A stretch of DNA of 64,000 bases from Gammaproteobacteria bacterium (lineage in GTDB: Bacteria > Pseudomonadota > Gammaproteobacteria > GCA-002705445 > GCA-002716945): contig PBCF01000003.1 of the NCBI GenBank assembly GCA_002716945.1, positions 18,937 to 82,936 of the forward strand, in the 5' to 3' direction. The first letter of the stretch is position 1, and every line of letters begins with the position of its first letter. Under the pieces are notes generated by a model. That model worked only from the letters and a program-made list of their open reading frames with translations. It made no database searches and had not been told where the DNA came from. Below are positions 32,517-43,747 of this stretch, piece after piece. Both the position numbers and the translations under genes were made by a program.

Positions 32517-34085
32517 ATGGTCGCAGAAAATACAAAGAATAATACAATACTTAAATCGTCATATGTAGTTGGAGGTATGACTTTTGTATCTAGGATAACT
32601 GGATTCGTACGTGATGTGATTTTTGCAAATATTTTTGGTGCATCGCCAAGTACTGATGCATTTTTCGTAGCATTTAAAATACCAAATTTTTTCAGGAGAT
32701 TGTTTGCAGAAGGGGCATTTATTCAATCATTTGTTCCTGTTTTATCCGAATATAAAACAAAATACCCAGAAAAATTGAAAGAATTTTTACAATATATTTT
32801 CGGAAATTTAATGTTAGTGTTGTTTATAATAACTTTTTTAGGCATCATATTCTCCGATTTTATAATAAATATTTTTGCTCCTGGATTTTCAAACGATGAT
32901 GGAAGATTTCTTTTGGCATCTGATATGTTAAAAATTACATTCCCATATCTTTTTTTTATTTCACTGACAGCATTTTGTGGTGGTATTTTTAATACCTATG
33001 ATAAATTTTTATTACCATCAATCACACCTGTCATACTGAATATATCATTAATTTCATCTGCATTATATCTTTCAAACTTTTTTGATGAACCAATTAAAGC
33101 GTTAGCATATGGAGTTTTGATTGCAGGTATACTTCAATATATTATTCAATTCCCATCTCTCCTTAATTTGAAATTATTAGTTTTACCTAAGATTGGGTTT
33201 GCAATTAATGGGGTTAATAAAGTATTAAAACTTATGTTGCCAGCAATACTAGGGACCGCAGTAGTTCAAATAAATTTAATTATTGATTCTATTGTAGCCT
33301 CATTACTTGCTGCTGGAAGTATAAGTTGGCTTTATTATTCTGATAGACTCGTAGAGTTTCCATTAGGGATTTTTGGGATAGCATTAGCAACTGTTATTTT
33401 ACCTACACTATCTAAACAGTTCTCTTCTAATGATTTAAAAAATTATAAAAGAACAATACATAACGCATTGTCGCTCGCTTTAGTATTTAGTTTTCCTGCT
33501 ATGTTTGGATTGATAATTCTCTCTAAAAATATAATTATAAGTTTGTTTCAATATGGTAGTTTTACAGTTGATGATACATTGATGTCGTCTCTCAGTCTCA
33601 TTGCATATTCTGTTGGTTTACCTGCATTCATTTTAATGAAAGTTTTATTAACTGGCTTTTTTTCTCGTCAAGACACTAAAACTCCAGTCAAATATGCTAT
33701 CTATGCAATTATTTTTAATATTATAATGAATCTATCAGTTGTTATTTATTACTCAAATAATCCTTTCGCAGGCGCTCATGCATTACTAGCATTGGCTACA
33801 TCCTTGTCAGCTTGGATTCAAGTAATCTTGCTTTATCAGAATCTTAAAAAAAATAATATAATCAAGACAAGTTTATTCTTCAATACTCTGAGTTTCAAAA
33901 CAATAATAAGCTCAATTCTTATGTCAAGTTTATTATTTTTAATAGTGTCCCCTGTTGAGGATTGGAATGCATTTAGTTTCTATGTAAGAGGTTTTTTATT
34001 AATTATGTATATTGGAATTGGTGGAATTATATATGTCTCCGTTATGTATATCCTAGGTTTCAGATACAAAAAATATAGTATATGA
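32517..34085 (+). CDS. murJ: Lipid II flippase MurJ
   Basis: GGMTFVSRITGFVRDVIFANIFGASPSTDAFFVAFKIPNFFRRLFAEGAF. Confidence 0.96.
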   Translation: MVAENTKNNTILKSSYVVGGMTFVSRITGFVRDVIFANIFGASPSTDAFFVAFKIPNFFRRLFAEGAFIQSFVPVLSEYKTKYPEKLKEFLQYIFGNLMLVLFIITFLGIIFSDFIINIFAPGFSNDDGRFLLASDMLKITFPYLFFISLTAFCGGIFNTYDKFLLPSITPVILNISLISSALYLSNFFDEPIKALAYGVLIAGILQYIIQFPSLLNLKLLVLPKIGFAINGVNKVLKLMLPAILGTAVVQINLIIDSIVASLLAAGSISWLYYSDRLVEFPLGIFGIALATVILPTLSKQFSSNDLKNYKRTIHNALSLALVFSFPAMFGLIILSKNIIISLFQYGSFTVDDTLMSSLSLIAYSVGLPAFILMKVLLTGFFSRQDTKTPVKYAIYAIIFNIIMNLSVVIYYSNNPFAGAHALLALATSLSAWIQVILLYQNLKKNNIIKTSLFFNTLSFKTIISSILMSSLLFLIVSPVEDWNAFSFYVRGFLLIMYIGIGGIIYVSVMYILGFRYKKYSI

Positions 34086-35008
34086 AAATAATAAGAGGTC
34101 TAAAAAATATTAATAAAATTATTGGTCCTTCTACAGTAACCATAGGGAATTTTGATGGCTTTCATAAAGGACATCAGAAATTAGTTAATGAGGTCATCAA
34201 AACAGCTAAACAAAAATCAACACTTTCTACCATTATAACTTTCGAACCTCTTCCAGAGGAATATTTTAAAATTAAAGATTTCAGAAGGCTAATGAGATTA
34301 AAAGATAAATTAAGAATGTTTCAAAACCTTGGTCTAGATCAAGTATTATGTATTAACTTTAATAGTAATTTTTCCAAAATATCTGCAGATGCTTTTATTG
34401 AAGATCTCCTAATTAAAAAAATTCATGCTCAATATCTCATAATAGGTGAAGACTTCAAATTTGGATCATCAAGAAAAGGTGACTATGAATTGTTACAAAA
34501 CTACAAAAAAATGATAAATATAATCAAGATAGAATCTCTTCTAGAAAATCAAAAAAAAATTAGTAGTACACTAATAAGAAAAGCTCTTACCAAGGGGCTT
34601 ATTGAAGAGGCAAATAATATGATAGGCAGACCATATTCAATATCAGGAAGAGTAACACAAGGAGAAAAACGTGGACGTGAACTTGGGTATCCTACAGCTA
34701 ATATTGACATATATAAATCTTATGCAATAAGTGGTATATTTTTAGTTAAAGTTTTGATGGAAAATAATCAGAAATATCATGGTCTCGCAAGTTTCGGCAA
34801 TAAACCAACATTCTCAGGAAAAAACACTGTCTTAGAAGTATATATATTCAATTTTGATGAAAATATTTATGATAAAAATATAGAAATTATATTTTTCAAA
34901 AAACTCCGAGATCAAATAAAATTTGAAAATACCAAAAATTTAAAAGATCAAATGGATTTAGATTATGAAAATGCTCTTGAAATAATTAACAAAAAAAATG
35001 AATTATAA
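34082..35008 (+). CDS. ribF: Bifunctional riboflavin kinase/FAD synthetase
   Basis: STVTIGNFDGFHKGHQKL, IGEDFKFGSSRKGD, GRPYSISGRVTQGEKRGRELGYPTANI. Confidence 0.96.
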   Translation: MKIIRGLKNINKIIGPSTVTIGNFDGFHKGHQKLVNEVIKTAKQKSTLSTIITFEPLPEEYFKIKDFRRLMRLKDKLRMFQNLGLDQVLCINFNSNFSKISADAFIEDLLIKKIHAQYLIIGEDFKFGSSRKGDYELLQNYKKMINIIKIESLLENQKKISSTLIRKALTKGLIEEANNMIGRPYSISGRVTQGEKRGRELGYPTANIDIYKSYAISGIFLVKVLMENNQKYHGLASFGNKPTFSGKNTVLEVYIFNFDENIYDKNIEIIFFKKLRDQIKFENTKNLKDQMDLDYENALEIINKKNEL

Positions 35009-37784
35009 AGATACTTTAAATCTTCCAAGCACTAAATTCCCAATGAAAGGTAACCTTCCACAAAAAGAGCCTGAAATATTGCAGTTCTGGCAAGATATTA
35101 ATTTGTATCAAGAAATAAGAAGTCATAGAAAGAAATCCAAAAAATTCTTATTGCATGATGGGCCTCCGTATGCTAATGGAGATATTCATATAGGGCATGC
35201 TGTTAATAAGATTTTGAAAGATATCGTTATTAAAAGTAAAACACTCTCAGGTTATGACTCACCATATATACCAGGATGGGATTGTCATGGATTACCAATA
35301 GAATTAAATGTAGAAAAAAAATTTGGCAAATCAAAATTTAAAGACAATAAAAATGCTTTTAGAAAAACTTGTCGTGAATATGCGCAAAAACAAGTTGAAA
35401 AGCAAAAAATAGACTTTATTAGATTAGGAGTCTTAGGAGATTGGGATAATTATTATACAAGTATGGATAAGAATTTTGAATCTTCAATTGTAAAAAGTCT
35501 TTCAGAAATTATAAAAAATAAGCACATATATTATGGGTCAAAACCAGTTCATTGGTGTATAGAGTCTGAATCTGCGCTGGCGGAAGCTGAAGTAGAATAT
35601 AAAGATATTACTTCAAATGCAGTTTACGTAATGTTTAAGATATCTGATAAAGATTCAATAAAAAAGATTTTTAATATTAATGATATTGACGATTGTAATG
35701 CTGTCATATGGACAACTACGCCATGGACTTTACCAGCTAATCAAGCATTAGCGGTAGGTGCAGATATAATGTATTCAATGGTTACCATGGAAGATAATTC
35801 TTTTATTATCGCAACAGATTTAATCGATAAAGTTACAACTAAAATAGGCGCTACAGATTACAAGATTATAGGTAAAACCCTTGGAAAAGATCTTGTTGGT
35901 TTAATTGCTATGCATCCATTTTATGAAAAAGAAATACCAATAATTATAGCTAATCATGTAACAACTGAAGATGGAACTGGTTTAGTTCATATAGCACCTG
36001 GTCATGGACAAGAAGATTATATTGCTGGCATTGAAAATAATCTTGATATATTCAACCCTGTTGACGACAAAGGTAAATACATAAAGACATTAGAATTATT
36101 TGGTGGTTTATCAGTTAGAGAAGTTGATCCTCAAATAATTGATGTCTTAACAAAAAATAATAAACTATTGTTCCAAGAAAAATATAATCATAGTTATCCA
36201 CATTGTTGGAGATATAAAACTCCATTGATTTTCAGATCTACACCACAATGGTTCATAAGTATGGATAATAATAATTTAAGAGAAAAAATTATAAAATCTC
36301 TATCAAATACAGAATGGCTACCAAGCTGGGGCTTAGAACGCATTGAAAACATGATTAAAAATAGACCGGATTGGTGTATTTCTAGACAAAGATTTTGGGG
36401 TGTACCTATGCCTTTATTTATACATAAAGAGACAAAAAAGCTACACAGTAAAACAGATAATATTTTACAAAAAGCAGCTGAAATTATTCAATTATCTGGG
36501 ATAGAGGGATGGTTTGATTATGATAAACAAAAATTATTAGGTTCAGATGCATCAGAATACGAGTTAACTTCTGATATTCTTGATGTATGGTTTGATTCTG
36601 GAGTAACACATATATGTGTGATGCGTGATAGAAATCTCGGAGATGTTGCGGATTTATACTTAGAAGGATCAGATCAACACAGAGGATGGTTTCAATCATC
36701 ATTAATTACAGCATTAGCAACAACTGGCAAACCTCCATATAAATCGGTTTTAACTCATGGTTTTGTAGTAGATGCTGATGGGCAGAAAATGTCTAAATCT
36801 ATTGGAAATATTATTTCACCACAAGATGTAATAAAGAAAAAAGGATCTGATATTTTACGTTTGTGGGTGGCTGCGACTGATTATACCAAAGAAATGAATA
36901 TTTCAGATGATATTTTAAATCAAGTTTCAGAATCTTATAGAAGAATCAGAAATACTGCAAAGTTTCTGCTTTCTAATATAAATGATTTTGATATAAATAA
37001 AGATAAACTTGATTTAAATGATTTGCTCTTATTAGATAAATGGATTATACAAAAATCCATAAATCTTCAAAAAAATATCATTGAAAATTACACCAAATAT
37101 AAATTTCATCAAATTACCCAAGATATACAAAACTTTTGTACAGTTGAATTAGGTGGTTTCTACTTAGATATAATAAAAGATAGACTATATACAACAAAAA
37201 AATCTGGAACAATACGAAGATCTTGTCAAACAGCTTGTTATATAATTTTAGAAATGCTTTCAACATGGATAGCGCCACTCATTTCATTTACTGCTGAAGA
37301 AATCTATCAATCTATGAAATCTAAAGAAAATGATTCTATATTTCTTAAAGAATGGATAGATTATAAAATAAATATGACTGAAGAAGAAATTGATATCTGT
37401 CATAAATTATTTCAAATTAGACACACAATTTCCAAAGAATTAGAAAGTTTAAGAAATAAAGGTGAAATTGGGTCGTCGTTAGATGCTGATGTAAAATTAA
37501 TGGTAAATAAAAAATATTTCGATCTATTAAAAAATTATTCAAATGAATTAAAATTTATATTCATAACATCAAATTGTTCATTAGATGAATTAACATCTAC
37601 ATCTGATGTAAATACTATCGATAATCTCAAATATAATATAATTGTGGAGAAGACTAGTCATCTCAAATGCGAAAGATGCTGGCATAGAAATGATACAGTA
37701 GGTTTCAATAATAAATATCCGGGTTTATGTGAAAGATGTTATGACAATATACATGGTGATGGAGAAGCTAGACAGCTTGGATAA
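34998..37784 (+). CDS. ileS: Isoleucyl-tRNA synthetase
   Basis: LHDGPPYANGDIHIGHAVNKILKDI, GWDCHGLPIEL, DGQKMSKSIGN, C-terminal CERCWH/CERC. Confidence 0.98.
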   Translation: MNYKDTLNLPSTKFPMKGNLPQKEPEILQFWQDINLYQEIRSHRKKSKKFLLHDGPPYANGDIHIGHAVNKILKDIVIKSKTLSGYDSPYIPGWDCHGLPIELNVEKKFGKSKFKDNKNAFRKTCREYAQKQVEKQKIDFIRLGVLGDWDNYYTSMDKNFESSIVKSLSEIIKNKHIYYGSKPVHWCIESESALAEAEVEYKDITSNAVYVMFKISDKDSIKKIFNINDIDDCNAVIWTTTPWTLPANQALAVGADIMYSMVTMEDNSFIIATDLIDKVTTKIGATDYKIIGKTLGKDLVGLIAMHPFYEKEIPIIIANHVTTEDGTGLVHIAPGHGQEDYIAGIENNLDIFNPVDDKGKYIKTLELFGGLSVREVDPQIIDVLTKNNKLLFQEKYNHSYPHCWRYKTPLIFRSTPQWFISMDNNNLREKIIKSLSNTEWLPSWGLERIENMIKNRPDWCISRQRFWGVPMPLFIHKETKKLHSKTDNILQKAAEIIQLSGIEGWFDYDKQKLLGSDASEYELTSDILDVWFDSGVTHICVMRDRNLGDVADLYLEGSDQHRGWFQSSLITALATTGKPPYKSVLTHGFVVDADGQKMSKSIGNIISPQDVIKKKGSDILRLWVAATDYTKEMNISDDILNQVSESYRRIRNTAKFLLSNINDFDINKDKLDLNDLLLLDKWIIQKSINLQKNIIENYTKYKFHQITQDIQNFCTVELGGFYLDIIKDRLYTTKKSGTIRRSCQTACYIILEMLSTWIAPLISFTAEEIYQSMKSKENDSIFLKEWIDYKINMTEEEIDICHKLFQIRHTISKELESLRNKGEIGSSLDADVKLMVNKKYFDLLKNYSNELKFIFITSNCSLDELTSTSDVNTIDNLKYNIIVEKTSHLKCERCWHRNDTVGFNNKYPGLCERCYDNIHGDGEARQLG

Positions 37785-38251
37785 TGAAATTTCTTTCCCC
37801 AATAATAATTCTACTTATTATTATTTTTGATTTAATAACTAAAAATAAGATTGCTGACAATCTAAATGATGGGGTATATGTTATTAATAATTATTTAATT
37901 TTTAATAAAACCTTAAATAAGGGTATAGCTTTCAGTTTTTTGGAATCAGAATCTATATACATAAATTATATGATTACTGTGCTTGTGAGTATAATCATTT
38001 TTGTATTAATTAATTATTTATATAAGAATTTTGCAAGCTTCAAGAAAATGGAAATATTGGCGTTAAGTATGATAATAGGTGGAGGATTATCTAATTTATT
38101 AGATAGAATATATGACAATTCCGTAATTGATTTCATTATTATTCATTATAAAGATATATTTTTTCCAGCAATATTCAACTTAGCTGATTTTTTTATATCG
38201 TTGGGTATTTTATTATTATTTTTAAATTACTATATTGTTAGAACTAAATGA
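37784..38251 (+). CDS. lspA: Lipoprotein signal peptidase
   Basis: NKGIAFSFL, GGGLSNLLDRIYDNSVIDFI, FNLADFFISLGI. Confidence 0.95.
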   Translation: MKFLSPIIILLIIIFDLITKNKIADNLNDGVYVINNYLIFNKTLNKGIAFSFLESESIYINYMITVLVSIIIFVLINYLYKNFASFKKMEILALSMIIGGGLSNLLDRIYDNSVIDFIIIHYKDIFFPAIFNLADFFISLGILLLFLNYYIVRTK

Positions 38252-38685
38252 TTAAATTCAATTCAAAAGTTAAAATGCACTACTCAATTGCTAATACAGA
38301 TAAATTTGAATATGAAACCACATTTGAAAAAGATGCTATTACTTTCAATATAGGTGATGGAGTTATTCCGCAGCGATTAGAAGCAATATTATATGGATTA
38401 AAAGAAGGTGATGAGCAGGAGTTATATTTAAAACCAATAGATGCTTTTGGTTTGCGTGATGAAAAAAACATACAAATCATTCCCATAGATAAGTTTTCAA
38501 ATTCTTCTATGCTAAAAATTGGTAATGTAATTGAGTTTAATGCAGAGTATAAAAATGGAAAAAATAATCTAGGACTTGGAACTATCTTAAAAATTGATGA
38601 TAATAATGTAACATTAGATTTAAATCATCCTTTGGCGGGATTTGAAGTAATTTTTAAAGTAAAAATTTTGAAAGTAGATGAATAA
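38248..38685 (+). CDS. fkpB: FKBP-type peptidyl-prolyl isomerase (SlpA/FkpB)
   Basis: IGDGVIPQRLEAILYGLKEGDEQELYLKPIDAFG..DLNHPLAGFEVIFKVKIL; between lspA and ispH. Confidence 0.9.
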   Translation: MIKFNSKVKMHYSIANTDKFEYETTFEKDAITFNIGDGVIPQRLEAILYGLKEGDEQELYLKPIDAFGLRDEKNIQIIPIDKFSNSSMLKIGNVIEFNAEYKNGKNNLGLGTILKIDDNNVTLDLNHPLAGFEVIFKVKILKVDE

Positions 38686-39628
38686 AGAATTAGAAAACGT
38701 CAATTTAATTTTAGCCAACCCACGTGGTTTTTGTGCTGGTGTTGAAAGGGCAGTAGATATAGTAAACAGAGCGTTAACCTTATTTGATGAACCAATATAT
38801 GTCAAACATGAAGTTGTTCATAATAAATATGTAATTCAAGATATGAAAAAAAGAGGGGTAACCTTTATAGAAGATATAGATGATGTCCCCAAAGGTTCAA
38901 TATTGATATTTAGCGCGCATGGTGTATCAATTGATATAAAAAATAAAGCTGAAGAAAAAAAATTAAAAATTTTTGATGCCACATGTCCACTAGTTACAAA
39001 AGTACATATGGAAGTTCACAAATATGCATCTGAAAATAGGGATGTAATTTTAATTGGTCACAAAGGACATCCAGAGATTGAAGGAACCATGGGACAATAT
39101 ATCTCTCACACCGGGACAATATATCTAGTTGAAAATGAGAATCAAATTGATAATATTACTACAAAAAATAAAAAAATCGCCTATGTAACTCAAACTACTT
39201 TATCTGTAGATGACACTAAAAAAATCATAAATAAAATTAAAAAAAGATTTCCAAAAATTATTGGTCCTTCTAAAGATGACATATGTTATGCAACCCAAAA
39301 TAGGCAAGATGCAGTAAAAGAAATACTCAAATCCTGTGACTGCCTAATCGTTGTCGGTTCTAAGAATAGTTCAAATTCAAGACGATTAACAGAATTAGCT
39401 GAAAAAAGAAATATACCAACATATCTAGTTGATAATAAATATGATCTTGAAATTAATAAAATCAAAAGAATGAATACTATTGGAATAACTGCAGGCGCAT
39501 CAGCACCAGAAATATTAATTAATGAAATTCTTCAATATTTAGAAGACTTTGGAGCTTCAATAACAAATTCTAATACTAAATTGATTCAAGAAAATATAAC
39601 ATTTACATTACCAAAAGAACTAAGATAG
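38678..39628 (+). CDS. ispH: 4-hydroxy-3-methylbut-2-enyl diphosphate reductase
   Basis: NLILANPRGFCAGVERAVDIV, SAHGVS, DATCPLVTKVH, GITAGASAPEIL. Confidence 0.97.
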   Translation: MNKELENVNLILANPRGFCAGVERAVDIVNRALTLFDEPIYVKHEVVHNKYVIQDMKKRGVTFIEDIDDVPKGSILIFSAHGVSIDIKNKAEEKKLKIFDATCPLVTKVHMEVHKYASENRDVILIGHKGHPEIEGTMGQYISHTGTIYLVENENQIDNITTKNKKIAYVTQTTLSVDDTKKIINKIKKRFPKIIGPSKDDICYATQNRQDAVKEILKSCDCLIVVGSKNSSNSRRLTELAEKRNIPTYLVDNKYDLEINKIKRMNTIGITAGASAPEILINEILQYLEDFGASITNSNTKLIQENITFTLPKELR

Positions 39629-39635
39629 AAAAAAA

Positions 39636-39989
39636 CTATAAATCATGAGTAGTGTTGTTATCTAAATTTTTATCTGATGGAGAATAATTTGGATCATTTG
39701 GGTTGATGAAAATAAATTGAAAATTATTTTTTTCTAGTTCTACATAATCAAGTACACAATTTTTTAAATGCATCATAGAGTCTGGTGATATGATTATTTC
39801 TATATTGTGTATCTTAAGTCTTAAATCTTCTTCTTTGGATTGATCAAAACCCATTAGATAATTAAATTTACCAGAAGAATCAACACTGACTCCAATTCTT
39901 AAAGGCCAGTTTTCTGAATTACTATCCTTAGCAGATTTCAAAATCTGTTCACAAGCATTATCACTTATATCAAAAATTTTTTTATTCAT
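39636..39989 (-). CDS. dsrR: DsrR, A-type iron-sulfur carrier-like protein
   Basis: IscA-like fold features (LRIGVSVDSSGKFNYLMGFD..IIISPDSMMHLKNCVLDYVE) and position downstream of dsrN. Confidence 0.8.
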   Translation of the reverse strand: MNKKIFDISDNACEQILKSAKDSNSENWPLRIGVSVDSSGKFNYLMGFDQSKEEDLRLKIHNIEIIISPDSMMHLKNCVLDYVELEKNNFQFIFINPNDPNYSPSDKNLDNNTTHDL

Positions 39990-41352
39990 TGTTTCTCTGG
40001 TTGAAGATAAAAGTCAGAAAATTTTTTATCCATAATGACTGTCTTGTATCTCTCATATGACTATAGGTAGCAATTAAATTTTTATATAAAAGACCATCAG
40101 ACTTACCATTAATCCCATGTCCTCTCTTAACATTATATGCAAACTTGTATTTTTTTTTAGCAAATTTAATATCAGAATAATGAAATTCATGTGCATTAAT
40201 ATTTTTCTTACTTATTGGCCATAAATGGTTATTTGTACAATTTAATACAACATATCCTCTCCCAATAGGTTTTGCAAACATATTGATTTTTGCATCTATT
40301 ATTCCAACCATAGGATAGTTTGACTTTTGATAGTTAATATTTTTACATAAATACATTAATCCTCCACATTCAGCATAAACCGGCCTACCATCATCAATAA
40401 AAGCATGTATATCATTCATCAGTGATTTATTTTTAGAGATTTTACTTGCAACAGTTTCGGGAAAACCACCACCAATAAAGAGGGCATCTACATTAGGTAA
40501 TTTTTTATCTAACAAAGTATTAAAAAATTTAACAGATACACCATAATTTCTTATTTTCTCAATATCATCTGGATAATAGAATCCAAAAGCATTATCTAAT
40601 GCTACACCCAAAGTAATTCCACTAAATTTTTTTGTATTGATGTAAATTTTTGAAATACTATTCTTTAATTTTTTCTTTGGATCTGGCCTTAGAATTTTTT
40701 TTATATCTACAGAGTTTTTTATAATTTTTGTTATTTTAGTAATAATTTTTTTTGATTTATTATTTTGAAACGCCGGCTCTAAACCTAAGTGTCTTTCTAT
40801 AATAGTTAATTCTTTATTTTTATGTATGGACCCAATCACATCGAAATCAGTATATTCCTTAATTGCATTAATTGCTTTATTCTCATGTCTATCTCCAGCT
40901 ATATTGTTTAAAACAACACCGTGATATTTGATTTTCTTATCAAAAATTTTATAACCTTGTAATAAAGGAGCTATACCTCTTGTTGTACCAATACAATCAA
41001 TGATTAATATTACTGATAAATTTAATAACTTTGCTAATTGCGCATTACTGTCTTTGCCAGAAACGCTCAATCCATCAAATAGTCCTTTATTTCCCTCGGT
41101 TAATGCAAGGTTGGCATTAAATGTTTTTTCTTTAAATAATTTAAGTATTTCTGCTTCTGACATGGTAAAAAAATCTAAATTATAACAAAAAGTTTTGCTC
41201 GCTTGAGTAAGCCATAAAGGATCAATATAATCTGGACCTTTTTTAAATACAGCCACATTTTGGTTCAAATTAGCTGCTAGTCCAGTTAGACCTATTGTAA
41301 GTGTAGTTTTACCAGATGATTTTTTAGTTGATGAAACAAGATAAGAATTCAT
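39982..41352 (-). CDS. dsrN: DsrN, cobyrinate a,c-diamide synthase-like (siroheme amidase)
   Basis: SSTKKSSGKTTLTIGLTG, KGPDYIDPLWL, YAECGGLMYLCKNI, RGHGINGKSDGL; CobB/CbiA family in dsr order. Confidence 0.88.
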   Translation of the reverse strand: MNSYLVSSTKKSSGKTTLTIGLTGLAANLNQNVAVFKKGPDYIDPLWLTQASKTFCYNLDFFTMSEAEILKLFKEKTFNANLALTEGNKGLFDGLSVSGKDSNAQLAKLLNLSVILIIDCIGTTRGIAPLLQGYKIFDKKIKYHGVVLNNIAGDRHENKAINAIKEYTDFDVIGSIHKNKELTIIERHLGLEPAFQNNKSKKIITKITKIIKNSVDIKKILRPDPKKKLKNSISKIYINTKKFSGITLGVALDNAFGFYYPDDIEKIRNYGVSVKFFNTLLDKKLPNVDALFIGGGFPETVASKISKNKSLMNDIHAFIDDGRPVYAECGGLMYLCKNINYQKSNYPMVGIIDAKINMFAKPIGRGYVVLNCTNNHLWPISKKNINAHEFHYSDIKFAKKKYKFAYNVKRGHGINGKSDGLLYKNLIATYSHMRDTRQSLWIKNFLTFIFNQRNNE

Positions 41353-41357
41353 AATAA

Positions 41358-42524
41358 TTAATATTTATTTTCATCAATAGGAATGAATTTAAGATTGGCT
41401 ATAGCAGCAAGAATTATAAATAATGTTAATGCAATACTTCCTAGCCCTAGAGCAATTTCATATAGTGAAGGTGTATATGGATAAACTCCTGAATCATAAA
41501 AAGAGCTTTCTACAATCTCATGGTTAGGAAACATATTCAGTGGATATGCTTGACCTCCAATAATTATTACCCAGATACCTATAAAACCACCAACAATTAC
41601 TAATAACGATGAAATAGACATATTTTTATTAGATAAAACTAAAATTGGAATTATAATGCCCAACAAAATCTGTCCAAGCCAAAATAAGAATGTGTAAATG
41701 CCTCCATTAAATAAAATAAATAACTCATAATCGATGTGTTTTGAAATGTATATATTTGTGAGATGATATAATATTAAAAAATACAGATTTATATAAAGAA
41801 ATATTCTTAAGAGCTTTATGAAATTTTGAGTAATTTCTAAAGAAATTATCTTTTTATTTAATTTACATATTAAATTATATAATAAATAATAAATTGCAGT
41901 TCCATATAAAAGCGACATAACAATGAATAAAGGGGCTAATATTGCAGTCGCATATGCTTCTCTTGCTATTAAAAAACCGAAAATAGAACCGGTACCAGTA
42001 GTTAAAACAATTCTCCAAATAAAAGCAAAAGTGCCTACTGCTTTTGAATGTTTTTTGACAGTAAAATCTAACATTGACCAAATATATATTACTAGTATTG
42101 CAAAAAACCCACTGTATAGAAAAATATTCCATGCAAATATTGATTTAAAATTATATACCGTCATAGCTACCACTAAACGATCCGGTCTTCCTAGATCTAA
42201 AACTAGTATCAATAATCCGGAGATAAGAAATGCCACAGCGAAAAGAGCTGATAAAGGTGCCAGTGGTTTGAATAAGGTTTTATCAAAAACAGATGATAAT
42301 GTTGCAGTATTCAAAACTCCAGATGATATAATAATTAACATTACTGCAAATACATGCGGCAACCCCCAAATTATTTGGTTATTCATTCCAGTAATATGAT
42401 GGCCTTCTTCTTCCATTATATGGGCACTAAAAAATCCCACTAATATAAAAAGACCTAAAATCGATAACAAAAACCAAAATAATTTTTGATTGATTTCAAG
42501 TTTTGACATTAAACTACTTCGCAT
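41358..42524 (-). CDS. dsrP: DsrP, NrfD-type integral membrane subunit
   Basis: NrfD/PsrC-like multi-TM protein (LVLDLGRPDRLVVAMTVYNFKSIFAWNIFLYSGF) downstream of dsrO. Confidence 0.9.
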   Translation of the reverse strand: MRSSLMSKLEINQKLFWFLLSILGLFILVGFFSAHIMEEEGHHITGMNNQIIWGLPHVFAVMLIIISSGVLNTATLSSVFDKTLFKPLAPLSALFAVAFLISGLLILVLDLGRPDRLVVAMTVYNFKSIFAWNIFLYSGFFAILVIYIWSMLDFTVKKHSKAVGTFAFIWRIVLTTGTGSIFGFLIAREAYATAILAPLFIVMSLLYGTAIYYLLYNLICKLNKKIISLEITQNFIKLLRIFLYINLYFLILYHLTNIYISKHIDYELFILFNGGIYTFLFWLGQILLGIIIPILVLSNKNMSISSLLVIVGGFIGIWVIIIGGQAYPLNMFPNHEIVESSFYDSGVYPYTPSLYEIALGLGSIALTLFIILAAIANLKFIPIDENKY

Positions 42525-42526
42525 TT

Positions 42527-43264
42527 TTAAAATCCAGTATAAGTAACTCTTTGATTGAGTTTTAAGTCTGCTCTTAATTTGATAGATGGTGATTGTTTTA
42601 AGCTTGTATTAACTCTACTTAATGGTTTTGCTAGGTCACCAAATGAGATTGCATGGTGTCCTTCTTTTATACACGCCTCTTCACAAGCTGTCATTTCCTT
42701 GCCCGAATCTAATCTACCAACACAAAAATTACAACTCTCAACACAGCCTTTGCCTCTTGGAGCGGTAGTTAGTTGTTGGGTTAAGTTTTCGTGCACAAAT
42801 GATCTGGCTTTGAATGGGCATGCCATCATGCAATATCTGCATCCTATACACGTGTGTTGGTTAACCATAACTATACCGTCAATACGTCTAAATGATGCTC
42901 CTGTAGGGCAAACATCACAACACGGTGGGTTCTCACAATGCTGGCATAACATAGGTAGGGTCGTAACTTTGTCTGTATTTATATCCTTTATTTTAATTTT
43001 TCTTATCCATTGTGGATCTGTTTTAGGTCTATTAAATCCATACAGTCCATTCTCTTCGTTGCAAGCATCTACGCAAGCAGTGCAGCCATCTGCACATTTA
43101 GCAGCATCAATATGCATAGCCCAACGGGTCTTATTGGATACTTTTTGTGATGGAGGTTTTGCCGCCAGTGTTTTATTGGATAAGGCAGGTATGATATATA
43201 TAACAGCAGCAGCTGAAATAGATTTAATTAAAAACTGTCTTCTGCTATTCGATATACTGTTCAT
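42527..43264 (-). CDS. dsrO: DsrO, periplasmic ferredoxin-like iron-sulfur protein
   Basis: SRRQFLIKSISAAAV signal; four-cluster pattern CADGCTACVDAC, CQHCENPPCCDVCP, CIGCRYCMMACP. Confidence 0.92.
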   Translation of the reverse strand: MNSISNSRRQFLIKSISAAAVIYIIPALSNKTLAAKPPSQKVSNKTRWAMHIDAAKCADGCTACVDACNEENGLYGFNRPKTDPQWIRKIKIKDINTDKVTTLPMLCQHCENPPCCDVCPTGASFRRIDGIVMVNQHTCIGCRYCMMACPFKARSFVHENLTQQLTTAPRGKGCVESCNFCVGRLDSGKEMTACEEACIKEGHHAISFGDLAKPLSRVNTSLKQSPSIKLRADLKLNQRVTYTGF

Positions 43265-43724
43265 GATATTTAATATGTGAATCTTTATTTAATTCTGAAT
43301 GTATTTGAGAAACCATGCTTATTTTATTTATCTTGTTATATATAGATTTTTTGCTATATCTAGGTATAGTTGCATGACATGTAAAACAATCAATTTTTGT
43401 AGCTGTTTCAATATGACAAGTATAACAAAATTGACCTTCACTGTTTATAGGTATTGCTATTCCATTAGAATCATAAGATACATGACAATCAATACAATTA
43501 GCCAAACTATGTTGTTTTGTTCTAATACCGTCAATGACAGTCAAATCTCTTTGATGATATAAAAATTCAAAGTGTTTTTTTCTCATGACATCAGTGGGTT
43601 CTACGCATTGATTTAAATCGTCTGCTTTAGATTTTCCTTCATGATGTTTTTGATTGTCATGCGAAAATGAAATAGATGGGACAATCATTGCTAGTATTAA
43701 GATAGTTCTAACAACTGAAATCAA
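43245..43724 (-). CDS. dsrJ: DsrJ, triheme cytochrome c
   Basis: Three CxxCH motifs: CIDCH, CYTCH, CFTCH; N-terminal hydrophobic signal/anchor; in dsr order. Confidence 0.92.
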   Translation of the reverse strand: MISVVRTILILAMIVPSISFSHDNQKHHEGKSKADDLNQCVEPTDVMRKKHFEFLYHQRDLTVIDGIRTKQHSLANCIDCHVSYDSNGIAIPINSEGQFCYTCHIETATKIDCFTCHATIPRYSKKSIYNKINKISMVSQIHSELNKDSHIKYHEQYIE

Positions 43725-43747
43725 TCATTTTCTCCGACGTTTAAAAT

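Noticed and set aside
41923-42399. 158-aa plus-strand ORF
   Set aside because: Antisense to dsrP; no recognisable motif.
42555-43280. 241-aa plus-strand ORF
   Set aside because: Fully antisense to dsrO, whose FeS motifs are unambiguous.
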